Assembly: GCF_027484365.1 (NCBI RefSeq)
Contig: NZ_JAIXTC010000022.1
Coordinates: forward strand, 62,001-126,000
Direction: 5' to 3'
DNA from: Brevundimonas sp.
Lineage (GTDB): Bacteria; Pseudomonadota; Alphaproteobacteria; Caulobacterales; Caulobacteraceae
DNA: 64,000 bases
The notes beneath the pieces are model-generated. The model saw only the letters and a program-made list of their open reading frames with translations, made no database searches and was not told the DNA's origin. Positions within the stretch are counted from its first letter, which is position 1; each line of letters opens with the position of its first letter. Both the position numbers and the translations under genes were made by a program. This document shows positions 9,430 to 19,260 of the stretch, in pieces.

Positions 9430-11490
9430 TCACCCCGGCCGGAGTTCCTGCTTCACCCGCTCCGCGAGGGTCTTGATGTCCAGGGGCTTGGGCAGGAAGG
9501 AGACGCCGGTCTCGTCCTGAAGCAGGTCTGAGAAATCGCTCTCGGCATAGCCGGAGATGAACATGACCGGGGCGTCGCCGAGGTACTGGCGCGCCTTCTT
9601 GAGCAGACTAGGTCCATCCAGGCCGGGCATGATGACGTCCGAGATCATCATATCGATCTGGCCCGCCCATTCCTCGGCCAGGGCGAGGGCCTCCTCGCCG
9701 TCGGCGGCCTCGATGACCTCATAGCCGCGCTGGCGCAGCAGGCGGGCGGCGATGCCGCGCACAGCGGCCTCGTCCTCGACGAACAGGATGCGGCCGTTGC
9801 CGGACAGGTCGCGCGGGGCGGTCTTGACCCGGGCCTCGACGGGGCCGGCCTCGATCAATTCCTGTTCCGAGGCGGCGGGCAGGAAGATGCGGAAGGCGGC
9901 GCCCGCCCCGTCCAGATTGGTCACACCGATGTGGCCGCCGGCCTGCTGGACGATGCCGTAGACGGTGGCCAGGCCCATGCCCGTACCCTCGTTGACCGCC
10001 TTGGTGGTGAAGAAGGGTTCGAAGATCTTGTCGAGCAGCTCCGTCGGGACGCCGGGACCGGTGTCGGAGACCTCGATCAGGGCGCTGTCGCCCTCGGGCG
10101 CCTCCAGCCATCCCATGGCGCGGGCGGCCGCCTGGGTCAGGCGCTGGGTCTTGATGGTGACCACCCCGGCGCCCGGCTCGACCACGCCCCGCATGGCGTC
10201 GCGGGCGTTGACGGCCAGGTTCATCACCGCCGTCTCCAGCTGGGACTTGTCGGCCAGGACCACGGGGAGGTCGCGGCCGTAGTCGGTCTCCAGCCGCACG
10301 TCCTCGCGCAGCAGGCGACGCAGCAGGACGGCGAACTCCCCGACCAGTTCTCCGAGGTCGAGACGCTCGCGACGGACGGTCGACTTCCTCGAGAAGGCCA
10401 GCAGCTTGCGCACCAGGTCGGCGGCGCGGATGCCCGTCTGGCGGATCTGGTTCAGGCCGTCATAGGACGGATCCCCGACCGGATGACGCTCCAGCAGTTC
10501 GGACAGCTGCAACTGGATGGCGGTCAGAAGGTTGTTGAAATCGTGGGCGACGCCGCCGGCCAGCTGGCCCACGGCCTGCATCTTCTGGGCCTGGGACAGC
10601 TGCAGCTCCATCGACTTCTGGGCCGAGACGTCGAACAGCCAGACGCGGCGCTTGTCGCCTTCGGGGGCCACGTAGAGGTGCAGCATCTTGTCGGGATGGG
10701 CGCGGGCGACCAGTTCGATCGGGCCCGTCGATCCGGCGGCGATCCGGTCGCGGGCCTCGATCACCCCGGTCGGATCGAACAGATGGCCGAAGGCGGCGTC
10801 GCGGGCCGAGGCCGGGCCGGTCAGGGTGGCCAGGGCGGGGTTCGCCTCTTCGGCACGACTGGAGAAGATGTCGTCGCCGGCAATGACCGCAGAGCCGAAC
10901 GGTGCCCCGGCGGCCATGGCGCGGGCATCACCGGTCGAGGCGGCGTAGGCGGGCGTGGCGACGGCGGTCGGGGTGCTGCTGAGGGTCGCCTCGGGCGCCT
11001 CGCGGACGAGGAAGCGCCCCTCACCGGCCTGACCGATCAGGACCTCGATCTCGCGCTCGCCGATCAGGACGATGGCGCGGCCCTGATGTCCCTGACGCGC
11101 CTGGGCGAAGGCCATGTAAAGGGCCTGGGCGGACTTGCCCTTCGGCAGGTTGACGGTCGCCCCGTTCTCGGAGGCCCAGGCGCCGTTGTAGGCCAGCACG
11201 GCGCCGGACGCCCAGACCAGGGCGGCAGGCTCGGCCATGGCGTCCAGCATCTCCACCGCCACATCACCGGCAGGTCGGTCGCTGCTGCGGACATCGATGC
11301 GGTTGAAGGCGAACAACCCCATCAGGGCGACGGCGGCCACCGTGACCAGCAGGATCATGTGAGGCGTCGTCAGGGGACCGGCCTGGAAGGCAGGCCAGGC
11401 CAGGGCGGCCACGGCCACGGCAAAACCGGCCGCCATCAGGATCACGGTGATGTCGAACTTCGGCGCCGGCGGCGCGCTGGAGACGGTCAT
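9430..11490 (-). CDS. cckA: Cell-cycle hybrid histidine kinase CckA
   Basis: 686 residues, close to the Caulobacter protein. Two transmembrane segments (about residues 14-34 and 43-62) are followed by PAS-like sensor regions, a HisKA domain with GGVAHDFNN (phospho-accepting His316), an HATPase_c domain ([24 protein letters not shown]) and a C-terminal receiver with Asp618 in SDVIMPG. In Caulobacter, CckA phosphorylates CtrA through ChpT and reverses the flow when c-di-GMP rises. It lies 41 bases downstream of flhB, the neighbourhood expected from Caulobacter. CtrA-like boxes elsewhere in this window (fliQ, flgB/fliO) are probable indirect targets. Confidence 0.95.
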   Translation of the reverse strand: MTVSSAPPAPKFDITVILMAAGFAVAVAALAWPAFQAGPLTTPHMILLVTVAAVALMGLFAFNRIDVRSSDRPAGDVAVEMLDAMAEPAALVWASGAVLAYNGAWASENGATVNLPKGKSAQALYMAFAQARQGHQGRAIVLIGEREIEVLIGQAGEGRFLVREAPEATLSSTPTAVATPAYAASTGDARAMAAGAPFGSAVIAGDDIFSSRAEEANPALATLTGPASARDAAFGHLFDPTGVIEARDRIAAGSTGPIELVARAHPDKMLHLYVAPEGDKRRVWLFDVSAQKSMELQLSQAQKMQAVGQLAGGVAHDFNNLLTAIQLQLSELLERHPVGDPSYDGLNQIRQTGIRAADLVRKLLAFSRKSTVRRERLDLGELVGEFAVLLRRLLREDVRLETDYGRDLPVVLADKSQLETAVMNLAVNARDAMRGVVEPGAGVVTIKTQRLTQAAARAMGWLEAPEGDSALIEVSDTGPGVPTELLDKIFEPFFTTKAVNEGTGMGLATVYGIVQQAGGHIGVTNLDGAGAAFRIFLPAASEQELIEAGPVEARVKTAPRDLSGNGRILFVEDEAAVRGIAARLLRQRGYEVIEAADGEEALALAEEWAGQIDMMISDVIMPGLDGPSLLKKARQYLGDAPVMFISGYAESDFSDLLQDETGVSFLPKPLDIKTLAERVKQELRPG

Positions 11491-11531
11491 GGCAAGTCAG
11501 CCCCGCGAATCAGTGGGCTGATCATACAGCG

Positions 11532-12608
11532 CTATCGACGCTTCCGCTTCTGCATGACGAAGCCGATGACCCTGGCGGCGGCTTCGAAATGCTCGCGCGG
11601 GATGGTCTCGTCGATATCGACGGCGGCGTAGAGGGCCCGGGCCAGAGGCACGTTCTCCACGATCGGCACATCGTGCTCGCGCGCGACTTCGCGGATGCGC
11701 ATGGCCAGGGCGTCGACGCCCTTGGCCACGCAGATCGGGGCCGCATCGCCATGATCAGGCTCGTAGCGCAGGGCGACCGAATAGTGGGTCGGGTTGGTGA
11801 CGATGACCGTAGCCTTGGGCACGTTCTGCATCATCCGCTGGCGGCTGCGCTGCATGCGGATCTGTTTCAGCTTGGCCTTGACGTGCGGATCGCCCTCCGA
11901 GTTCTTGTACTCCTCCTTGACCTCTTCCTTGGTCATGCGCTGGCGTTTGGCGAAGCGCATCCTCTGCCAGACGAAGTCGGCTCCGGCGCCCAGAACCAGG
12001 AAGACCAGGGTCGAGGCCATGAGGGCGATCATCAGATCGCGCGAGAGCGGCAGGATGGTCAGAGGCGACATAGCCGCCATGTTCTCGAACTCGCGGGCGT
12101 GAGGCTTCAGCACCATCCAGCAGATGACCGAGACGGCGATCAGCTTGGCCAGGGTCTGGGCGAACTGCATCAGGCCGTCGGGGCCGAAGATGCGCTTCAA
12201 GCCCGCCATCGGACTGACCTTTTCCCATTTGGGCTTCATCTTCTCGGCCGAGAACAGGAAGCCTGACTGGAAGACGTTGCCGCCGACGCCGCCGACGATG
12301 GTCGCCAGCATGACGGCCCCGAGGAAGGGGGCGGCAGCCCAGATGGCGTTCATGCCGATCTCGACGCCGGCGCCCGCCTCGAGCCCGCCGATCAGCTGAT
12401 GGGGCGAGGCGATGAAGGGGATGAAGGCCTGGGCCATCGAGTTGGCGAAATAGCCGCCGCCCATGACGATCACGGCGGTGGCTCCGAGGAGGCTGAGGGC
12501 CGGGGCGACGTCGGCGGATTTCGCAACGTCGCCCTTCTTTCGCGCCTCCTCGAGTTTCTGGGGAGACGCCTCTTCTGTCTTGGACTCGGGATCCTGGTCT
12601 TCAGCCAC
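11532..12608 (-). CDS. flhB: Flagellar export apparatus protein FlhB
   Basis: 358-residue inner-membrane gate and substrate-specificity switch of the flagellar type III export machine. N-terminal EDQDPESKTEEASPQKLEEA is typical, four membrane spans follow, and the cytoplasmic domain contains the autocleavage motif NPTH (in VTNPTHYSVAL). The 3' end is basic (MQKRKRR). It overlaps fliR by 8 bases, so it is the third gene of the fliQ-fliR-flhB operon. Confidence 0.97.
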   Translation of the reverse strand: MAEDQDPESKTEEASPQKLEEARKKGDVAKSADVAPALSLLGATAVIVMGGGYFANSMAQAFIPFIASPHQLIGGLEAGAGVEIGMNAIWAAAPFLGAVMLATIVGGVGGNVFQSGFLFSAEKMKPKWEKVSPMAGLKRIFGPDGLMQFAQTLAKLIAVSVICWMVLKPHAREFENMAAMSPLTILPLSRDLMIALMASTLVFLVLGAGADFVWQRMRFAKRQRMTKEEVKEEYKNSEGDPHVKAKLKQIRMQRSRQRMMQNVPKATVIVTNPTHYSVALRYEPDHGDAAPICVAKGVDALAMRIREVAREHDVPIVENVPLARALYAAVDIDETIPREHFEAAARVIGFVMQKRKRR

Positions 12609-13380
12609 CGATCCCTCCCGATCCGGAGACGAACAGGTTGGCCAGCGCGCGGTAGCGGTCGATGAAGACCGTTCCCAGCACGCCGAGCGACAGGGCGAAG
12701 ATCGACAGGCCCAGGATGATGCTGAGCGGGGCGGCGGCGAAGAAGATCTGGAAGGCCGGCATCACCCGCCCGACCAGACCCGCCGCGAGGTTGAAGATCA
12801 GGGCGAATACGATGACCGGCGCCGACAGCTGGACGCCCAGCATGAAGCTGTCGCCCACAGTCCGGATCGCAAGCTCCGCGAAGTCGGCGGCGATCAGGGG
12901 GCGGGCCGGGGCGATCAGCTCATAGGAACCGACCAGCCCGGCGATGAACAGGTGATGGGTGTCGGTGGCGAAGACCAGCACCGTGCCGAACAGCATCAGG
13001 AAGGCGGCGATGGTAGTGTTCTGGCCGCCCATCAGCGGGTTGGCGGTCTGGGCGAAGCTGAGCGTGGTCTGCAGGGACACGATCTCCCCCGCCGTGGACA
13101 GGGCCGAGGTGAAGGCCCGCAGGATGGCGCCGATCATCAGGCCAGTGATGACCTCGCGGATGACCCAGCCGACCGTGGCGCCGAGACTGTCGGGCAGGGC
13201 CGGCAGGGCGCCGCCGATCACGGGCCACAGGCATAGCGAGATGACGAGGGCCAGCGACAGCCGGATGCGCGGCGGCACATAGGTCTCGCCTATGCCCGGC
13301 AGGGTCAGGATCATGGCGCCGATGCGGGCGAAGATCAGCCCGCCGGCCCAGACCTGATCGGCGGTGGCGTAGGGCTCCAT
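12601..13380 (-). CDS. fliR: Flagellar export apparatus protein FliR
   Basis: 259 residues, strongly hydrophobic with about six membrane spans. The start (ARIGAMILTLPGIGETYVPPRIR) and the VGLQ-type central region match FliR of the FliPQR export pore. Start follows fliQ by 9 bases and the end overlaps flhB by 8, so translation is probably coupled through the operon. Confidence 0.96.
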   Translation of the reverse strand: MEPYATADQVWAGGLIFARIGAMILTLPGIGETYVPPRIRLSLALVISLCLWPVIGGALPALPDSLGATVGWVIREVITGLMIGAILRAFTSALSTAGEIVSLQTTLSFAQTANPLMGGQNTTIAAFLMLFGTVLVFATDTHHLFIAGLVGSYELIAPARPLIAADFAELAIRTVGDSFMLGVQLSAPVIVFALIFNLAAGLVGRVMPAFQIFFAAAPLSIILGLSIFALSLGVLGTVFIDRYRALANLFVSGSGGIGG

Positions 13381-13389
13381 CCGGCCCCG

Positions 13390-13653
13390 CTACATGCCCG
13401 AGATGCGCGCCGCGATGGTCCGCATGAAGGCGCCCAGCAGTCCTCCCATCAGCGGCAGGAACAGCAGCAGTGAGATGAAGATGGCGATGATCTTGGGCGC
13501 ATAGACCAGGGTCTGTTCCTGAATCTGGGTCAGGGCCTGAAACAGGCCGATGCCGACGCCGACGACGAGGCCGACGATGAGCACCGGCGCGCACAGCTGG
13601 ATCGTCAGCCACAGGGCGTCGCGGCCCACATCCAGAACTTCCGCGCCGCTCAT
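13390..13653 (-). CDS. fliQ: Flagellar export apparatus protein FliQ
   Basis: 87 residues with two transmembrane helices and the conserved QIQEQTLVYAPKI and GLFQALT segments of FliQ, a subunit of the FliPQR export pore. It is the first gene of fliQ-fliR-flhB. A CtrA-like box lies about 48 bases upstream of its ATG, agreeing with the known CtrA control of fliQ in Caulobacter. Confidence 0.96.
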   Translation of the reverse strand: MSGAEVLDVGRDALWLTIQLCAPVLIVGLVVGVGIGLFQALTQIQEQTLVYAPKIIAIFISLLLFLPLMGGLLGAFMRTIAARISGM

Positions 13654-13677
13654 CGTTCACACACCCCGGGAATACTC

Positions 13678-13715
13678 GGCAGAAAATGCCGGGAGCGTGG
13701 TTAACGGGAGGTTAG
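13678..13715 (-). promoter_or_regulatory. CtrA-type promoter of the fliQRflhB operon
   Basis: Read on the minus strand, CTAA-N7-TTAACC (13715-13701) matches the CtrA consensus TTAA-N7-TTAAC with one mismatch, followed after 10 bases by the palindromic GGCATTTTCTGCC (13690-13678). The same two elements with identical 10-base spacing precede flgB at 34085-34122. The palindrome lies where a -10 region could be; its role is inferred. Confidence 0.7.
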
Positions 13716-13852
13716 CGGCGGAGCGAAAGGCCGCCCGGTTGGCCCCAACTAAATGGACGCACGGCCAGACGCTGCGCCTTGTTGCATGTTATCCTGCCAA
13801 ACCAAGCATCTGGAGAAGCTTGGTTGGGTCAAAGGCCCGTGGAGGCCGCCGA

Positions 13853-15001
13853 ATGAAAGCTTGGAAGCTCACAGATGAAATGTTCGCGCCCGCGTTGATT
13901 GCGGGCGATATCATGGTCTGCAGTCTTGAGTATTACAGCGACCTAGAAGAGCGAACTGGGGACCGTTGGATTGGCGATCGGCTGGAGACAGGCGGCGAAG
14001 TTTTCGTTGGGCACTACAACAACAAGACGTCGCCAAAGCCGGTCATCGATAGGCTATCCAAGCTGTTTAGCGGTGATGGAACGATCGAAGCTCATGGGTT
14101 ACGCTTAAAGAGCGAGGCACCCCATTCGCACATATTCTGTGCGACGGTCGGCGATATCGATGCGCAAGAAGCGTCATTTACGTACAGCGCTTCGGTCGAA
14201 ATCACTGACTTCGAGGGGCTCGCTAAGGCGATCTACGACAAGGGCGTTCTCCGGGACGCTCAGGACGTGAAGGTTTCCGACATTTTCTCAAAATGTGAAT
14301 TCGGTAAGGTCGCATACGAAGAGAAGGTCGTGACGATCGAGTCCGGCCTAGATGCTACCTCATCACCGTTTGTGAAGCCTACCCTCTATGCGCAACAAGA
14401 AGAGGTTCGTATTGTATTAGAAGCTCGCGAACCTCTAATCCACGATCGACAGTTTATCAGAATTCCTGACCCCGAACGGTATTTCGCGCCGCATTACAGG
14501 AAGCGAGTTGGTACGCCTCCTCATACAGAAACACCTCTCCTGGAGGAGATTCGTACTCTCGTTGGCGAATTGAAGGCCTTCGATGACGCATTCAATGTCC
14601 GCCACGAGCTCGCCCTCAAAGAGTACAGCACAACTATCAAGCTGCTAAAGGTCGAACTGGGGACGCTAGATTCGCCCGAATTTTATGCCCGGAAGCGAGC
14701 TCTATTTGAACCGGTCGATGTTGCCTTCATGAAGCACCACGAAGCGATGCGCACTCGGTTCCGAACCCGCATCATGAATCTAGCGTGGCGCGCACGTATC
14801 GAACTCGGACTCCGCGTGAGAGGTGGCGCGGTCCTGTTTGACGAAAGCACACTGGAAGCGCTGCTTGCACGACATGACCTTAACGCAGAGCAAGGGCCGT
14901 CAATGGCTCACCTTCGCGAGACTACCTACTTTTACGGACGGCGCCCGCCTGTACCTGCCGCTTGGATAGGGTCGCCTCTCTGGGACACTATGTGGCCTTA
15001 G
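13853..15001 (+). CDS. Orphan protein of unknown function, AT-rich, probably horizontally acquired
   Basis: 382 residues, no export signal or membrane span. The first 40 residues contain SLEYYSDLEERTGDR, followed later by IFCATVGDI and by FVKPTLYAQQEEVRIVLE near residue 185; this layout recalls uncharacterised bacterial proteins of the DUF2971 type, but that is a loose resemblance, not an assignment. The C-terminal half has a probable coiled coil (residues about 220-300, Leu/Glu/Lys rich). Base use differs sharply from its neighbours: one 60-base sample (14401-14460) is about 43% G+C, and many codons end in A or T. It lies alone between fliQ and a TPR gene. A defence or toxin role is possible but not shown. 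Confidence 0.75.
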   Translation: MKAWKLTDEMFAPALIAGDIMVCSLEYYSDLEERTGDRWIGDRLETGGEVFVGHYNNKTSPKPVIDRLSKLFSGDGTIEAHGLRLKSEAPHSHIFCATVGDIDAQEASFTYSASVEITDFEGLAKAIYDKGVLRDAQDVKVSDIFSKCEFGKVAYEEKVVTIESGLDATSSPFVKPTLYAQQEEVRIVLEAREPLIHDRQFIRIPDPERYFAPHYRKRVGTPPHTETPLLEEIRTLVGELKAFDDAFNVRHELALKEYSTTIKLLKVELGTLDSPEFYARKRALFEPVDVAFMKHHEAMRTRFRTRIMNLAWRARIELGLRVRGGAVLFDESTLEALLARHDLNAEQGPSMAHLRETTYFYGRRPPVPAAWIGSPLWDTMWP

Positions 15002-15005
15002 GAGC

Positions 15006-16814
15006 CTAACCCGCCGCCTTCTCCCTCTGCGCCTCCGCCTCCCTGCGGCGGCCCAGCCGCTCCAGCGCCACAGCATGCGCGAGATGCAGCTCGCCCCAGC
15101 GCGGGGCGAAGGCTTCGGCCTCGGCGTATTTGGTGGCCGCATCGGCCCAGCGCCCCTGGGCGGCCAGGGCGTCGCCCCAGCCCTTCAGCGGATCGGCCCA
15201 GCGGGGGCCGCGCGCCGCGGCGTCCCGGAAACGGGTCAGGGCCCGTGCACTGTCGCCGCGCGCCAGCAGGGCCAGCCCCCGACGCTGGTAGGCGAACGGC
15301 AGGGAGGGGGCGAGGCGGATGGCGACGCCGTACTGGCGGTCCGCCTCGGCGCGGAGCCCCTGCGCCTCCAGCACGTCTGCGCGGAAGGCGGCGCAGGCGA
15401 CGTAGCGATCCCCGCGGCCGAAGGCGGCCTCGGCCTCGGCGTACCGGCCGGACAGCCCCTCGGCCAGACCGAGGAAACAGGGCGCCTCGTAGAAGGTGAA
15501 GGCGACGTCGGCGTCGGTGGTCCAGAGGGCGTCCAGCGCCTCCGCCGCAGCGACGGCTCCCGCGCGGTCCTTGGCGGCGAGCGCGCGATACACCTCGATC
15601 ATCCGGCGGGTCGCGATCGTCACCGGTTCATCGGGCGGTGCGGCGGCCAGGTGGCGGAGCGCCCCGGCGAAGTCGTGACGCCGCCCCTCGGCATCGGCGA
15701 GACTGACCTCCTGACCGCCCAGAACCCCTTCGCCGCCCGTCGCCGCGATGTCGGCTTCCGCCACCTCGACGGTGCGGGTCCAGTCCTGAAGCAGGAGGAG
15801 GTAGGGAGCGCTCTCCCTCGGCCTGCCGTCCGCGCCCAGTTTTGCGGCGAACTGACGACCCGCGCGCGCGGCGGCTTCCTCGCCCTCGACATCGAACAGG
15901 GTGGTGATCAGCATGTCCCAGACGTCCTGATCGTCCGGCAGGGATTGCAGCGCGAGCCGCAGTTTCTCGACCGCCTCAGCCGGGCGGCCGATGCTGGTCA
16001 GCAGAAGCGCCCAGTTATAGGCCAGTTCCCCGCGCGAACCGGGGTGAGCCGCATAGGCATCGGGGATGAACCGCTCGGCATCCTCGTAGCGCCGGGTTTC
16101 CAGCAGATAGCTGGCGAACAGCTGGGGTTCGAACCGGCCGTAGATGTATTCCGCCGCCTCGGTGATCAGGCGCGGCATCTCGGTCTCGGGACCGGTGAAG
16201 GTGCGGCCCCGCACCCCGTCGGCACGGATGGTCAGGGAGACCTCGCCGTCGACGCTGACCGTTACGGCGCCGCCGATGTGGGTCTCCTTGCCGAACCAGC
16301 CCCGCAGAAGCTTGTCGATCTCCCCGATGGAGACGCCGGTCGACGGCACGACGACGGCGACGTCGCGCGTCCAGTTCAGGGCGACGGCGCGGTTCTCGGT
16401 CGAGTTTCGGGCATCGGCTCCGATCGTGGTGACGACGTCGGCGACGCTGCGGGCGATGACCTGTCCGGTATGGCCGCGCCGGGTCAGGCCGTAGGGGCTG
16501 TCGAACGGGTCGACGACGACGGCGCGCGAGTTAGCCGCCGTCCAGACCATCAGGGCGAGGCCCGCGACAAAGGCCACGCCGACCAGGGCGGTCATGACGC
16601 GCAGGACGAAGCCCATCCGCTCGTTGGAGACCTGGGCCTTGATAAGCCGGCGCTGTTCCTCGACCAGCAGGACGGCCGGGTCCGGCGGCCCCATGGTTTC
16701 CTCGGTCGCCTCCATGGCGTCCTCGGCCATTTCGATGGCGTCGAGGCTTTCGGTCGCTTTCTCGCGACGTCGGCCGAGCCGGATGCGTCCCTCGCGCGGA
16801 TCTTCGTCGGTCAT
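15006..16814 (-). CDS. Membrane-anchored tetratricopeptide repeat protein
   Basis: 602 residues. The N-terminal 65 residues are charged and cytoplasmic in appearance (MTDEDPREGRIRLGRRREKA), a single transmembrane helix spans about residues 69-92, and the rest is alanine-rich helical repeat typical of TPR proteins (for example AYNWALLLTSIGRPAEAVEKL and the C-terminal AEAFAPRWGELHLAHAVAL). Met at 16814 was taken as start; the frame stays open further upstream. A region near residues 100-220 resembles a FlgO/TolB-like domain seen before TPRs in other proteins, but this is tentative. Function unknown. Confidence 0.75.
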   Translation of the reverse strand: MTDEDPREGRIRLGRRREKATESLDAIEMAEDAMEATEETMGPPDPAVLLVEEQRRLIKAQVSNERMGFVLRVMTALVGVAFVAGLALMVWTAANSRAVVVDPFDSPYGLTRRGHTGQVIARSVADVVTTIGADARNSTENRAVALNWTRDVAVVVPSTGVSIGEIDKLLRGWFGKETHIGGAVTVSVDGEVSLTIRADGVRGRTFTGPETEMPRLITEAAEYIYGRFEPQLFASYLLETRRYEDAERFIPDAYAAHPGSRGELAYNWALLLTSIGRPAEAVEKLRLALQSLPDDQDVWDMLITTLFDVEGEEAAARAGRQFAAKLGADGRPRESAPYLLLLQDWTRTVEVAEADIAATGGEGVLGGQEVSLADAEGRRHDFAGALRHLAAAPPDEPVTIATRRMIEVYRALAAKDRAGAVAAAEALDALWTTDADVAFTFYEAPCFLGLAEGLSGRYAEAEAAFGRGDRYVACAAFRADVLEAQGLRAEADRQYGVAIRLAPSLPFAYQRRGLALLARGDSARALTRFRDAAARGPRWADPLKGWGDALAAQGRWADAATKYAEAEAFAPRWGELHLAHAVALERLGRRREAEAQREKAAG

Positions 16815-16906
16815 CCAGCCCCCTGAAGCCGGGAGGTTAGACCGATGTTCGCCGGCGGCAAAGCGGCCCGGTCCTTGCGGATTTCCCCTCAGAAGAGAGA
16901 TCTCCC

Positions 16907-18058
16907 ATGGCCTGGACCGCGATTTCGACCCGAAACGAGACACCGCCCATCGCACGCGGCGGTTGGCTCGACGCCCTGCGTTTCATTGTGGCCTCGATGA
17001 TCGTCCTGCATCACTTCCAGGCGGCGGGCCCGGTCCCGCTGGCGGAAAGCCTGCATCCGGTGTTCGAGCGCGGCGGCTTCCTGCTGACCAACTTCTTCCT
17101 GATCGACAGCGGCTACGTCCTGATGCGGGTCTATGGCGGAGCGGTCGGACGCGGGGCCATGTCGCCCGGCGACTTCTTCATCAAGCGGTTCCTGCGGGTC
17201 TATCCGGCCCATCTGATCATGGGTCTGGCCCTGGTGGCGCTGGTGGTGCTGAGCGCTGCGATCGGCGTGGCGCCGCGCAATCCGGAATGGTTCGCCTGGG
17301 ACCAGCTGCCGGCCCAGCTGACCCTGACCCAGGCCTTCGGACTTCATGGCGGTCTGGGCTGGAATGCACCCAGCTGGTCGGTCTCGGCCCTGCTCGGCTG
17401 CTACGTCCTGTTCCCCTATATTCTGCGGGCGCTGAGGACGATGGGGCCGTGGGGCGTGATGGCGGGTGTGATCCTGCTGTATCTCGTCGCCAACGAGGCC
17501 TGCCACGCCTTCCTCGGCTACCCTGTCTATCAGATGCCCCTGAAGTTCGGCTTCCTGCGGGCCCTGCCGCTATTCATCCTCGGCATGGGGCTGGCGGTGT
17601 TCTCGGAGAAGGTCTTCGTCGCCCCGCGTCTGGCCCGGATCGTCGGTGTCTCGGCCGCCGTGGGTCTGGCGGTGGTCCAGTTCCATGACAAGAACGCACT
17701 CATCAGCCTGACCTTCATCTCCCTGATCATCCTGGCCGCGGGCGCCATCCCGGTGCTGCGCCCGTCGAAACTGGTCGAGCGCGCCAGTGTCGTCTCCTTC
17801 TCGATGTTCATCAGCAACGAAGTCGTGCGGATCGCCTGGTTCGGCGTCGCCAATGTCCTGATCGCAAAATACGCCCTGTCCACGGAGGTCCAGTGGGCGA
17901 TCTGGGGCGCCGGCGTCCTGGCCGCCGTCGGCTTCGCCTTCGCCTTCCACGCCGTGATCGACGATCCGATCCAGTCGTGGATCAAGCGCCGGCTGGCGCG
18001 CGGCCGCATCCAGCGCCGTCCGGTCGAACAGGGCGCGGTGGTCTCGATCGAGGGCTAG
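16907..18058 (+). CDS. Acyltransferase family 3 membrane protein (OafA/YrhL-like)
   Basis: 383 residues with about ten hydrophobic segments. The start LDALRFIVASMIVLHHFQAA carries the conserved R and H near the N-terminus, and FFIKRFLRVYPAHL holds the second conserved Arg; both are features of acyltransferase-3 enzymes that O-acylate sugars or lipids at the inner membrane. The acyl acceptor is unknown. It diverges from the TPR gene and ends 59 bases before the KAS III-like gene, in the same direction, so it may share a transcript with it. Confidence 0.9.
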   Translation: MAWTAISTRNETPPIARGGWLDALRFIVASMIVLHHFQAAGPVPLAESLHPVFERGGFLLTNFFLIDSGYVLMRVYGGAVGRGAMSPGDFFIKRFLRVYPAHLIMGLALVALVVLSAAIGVAPRNPEWFAWDQLPAQLTLTQAFGLHGGLGWNAPSWSVSALLGCYVLFPYILRALRTMGPWGVMAGVILLYLVANEACHAFLGYPVYQMPLKFGFLRALPLFILGMGLAVFSEKVFVAPRLARIVGVSAAVGLAVVQFHDKNALISLTFISLIILAAGAIPVLRPSKLVERASVVSFSMFISNEVVRIAWFGVANVLIAKYALSTEVQWAIWGAGVLAAVGFAFAFHAVIDDPIQSWIKRRLARGRIQRRPVEQGAVVSIEG

Positions 18059-18117
18059 TCAGGCCGCGTCAGACTGCGTTCGCTTGCCCTCAGGGGCAAT
18101 CGTGCGCATTGAGCGCC

Positions 18118-19260
18118 ATGCCCTCCAGTATGCTTCGCGACGTCTATATCACCGGGACCGGCGCCTTCCTGCCTGGTCCGCCGGTCGGCGTTGAGGCGAT
18201 GGAAGACTTCATCGGCCGGATCGGCGGACGGAGTTCCGCGGTCGGCAGACGCGCCCTGCGCTGGAACGGGGTCGAGACGCGCCACTATGCCCTGACCCCG
18301 GAGGGCCGCCCGCTGCATTCCAATGCCTCGATGACCGCCGCAGCGACGAAGGCGGCGCTGGAGGATGCGGGGCTGTCGATCGGCGCCCTGAAGCATCTGG
18401 CCACGGCGACGACCCAGGGCGACTATATCGTCCCAGGCCACGCCAGCGCCGTGCATGCCGAGCTGGGCGCGGGGCCCATCGAGATCGCCAGCTACCAGTC
18501 TGTCTGCGCCTCCGCCCTGATGGCCGCCAAGGGGGCCTGGCTCCAGGTCCGGGCAGGCGAAGCCGAGGTCGCGGCGGCGGCGGCCGGGGAGTTCTCGTCC
18601 CGCTGGTTTCGGCCGGAGTTTTACGAGGGCACGTCGCTGGTGGACGCCAAGGGCCGGGCGCGGGTCGAGGCGGATTTCCTGCGCTTCACCCTGTCGGACG
18701 GCGCGGGCGCGGTGGTGATGGAGCCGAAACCGAGACCCGACGGCCTGTCGCTGAAGGTCAACTGGATCGACCTGACCTCGCTGGCCGGACGGTTCGATCC
18801 CTGTATGTGGGCGGGGTCCACCTTCGCCGACCGGGCGGACATGAAGTCGGCCTGGAGCCACGCGGGACCCGTCGCGGCCCATGCCGCCGGATCGATCGCG
18901 CTGGTGCAGGATTTCGAACTGTTGAAGATCGTCATCCGGGCCTGGATCGGGGTCTGGCTGGAAAAGGTCGATCAGGGGCGGATCGTCCCCGACCAGGTCG
19001 ACCACCTGCTCTGTCACTATTCGGCCCGGTCGCTGCGGGAGGAGATCGTCTCCGTCCTGAAGAGCACCGCCGCCATGATCCCCGAGGAAAAGTGGTTTTC
19101 GAACCTGCCGACCGTGGGCAACATCGGCGCGGCCTCAATCTGGGTCATGCTGGATGAGTTCATGAAGTCGGGGCGGGCAAAGACGGGCGAGAAGGTCCTT
19201 CTGATCGTGCCCGAGAGCGGCCGGGCCATGGTCGGGTTCATGATGTGCGAGGTGGTGTGA
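18118..19260 (+). CDS. Beta-ketoacyl-ACP synthase III-like thiolase-fold enzyme
   Basis: 380 residues with a complete KAS III catalytic triad: Cys130 in YQSVCASAL, His300 in LLCHYSARS, Asn335 in PTVGNIGAAS. Such enzymes condense an acyl thioester with malonyl-ACP or a beta-ketoacyl partner. It is not the housekeeping fabH type: the N-terminal part is longer and the order of motifs is like ketosynthases used in specialised lipids. ATG 18118 or 18130 are both possible. Its stop overlaps the next start by one base, so it is coupled to the heme-oxygenase-like gene. Confidence 0.85.
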   Translation: MPSSMLRDVYITGTGAFLPGPPVGVEAMEDFIGRIGGRSSAVGRRALRWNGVETRHYALTPEGRPLHSNASMTAAATKAALEDAGLSIGALKHLATATTQGDYIVPGHASAVHAELGAGPIEIASYQSVCASALMAAKGAWLQVRAGEAEVAAAAAGEFSSRWFRPEFYEGTSLVDAKGRARVEADFLRFTLSDGAGAVVMEPKPRPDGLSLKVNWIDLTSLAGRFDPCMWAGSTFADRADMKSAWSHAGPVAAHAAGSIALVQDFELLKIVIRAWIGVWLEKVDQGRIVPDQVDHLLCHYSARSLREEIVSVLKSTAAMIPEEKWFSNLPTVGNIGAASIWVMLDEFMKSGRAKTGEKVLLIVPESGRAMVGFMMCEVV

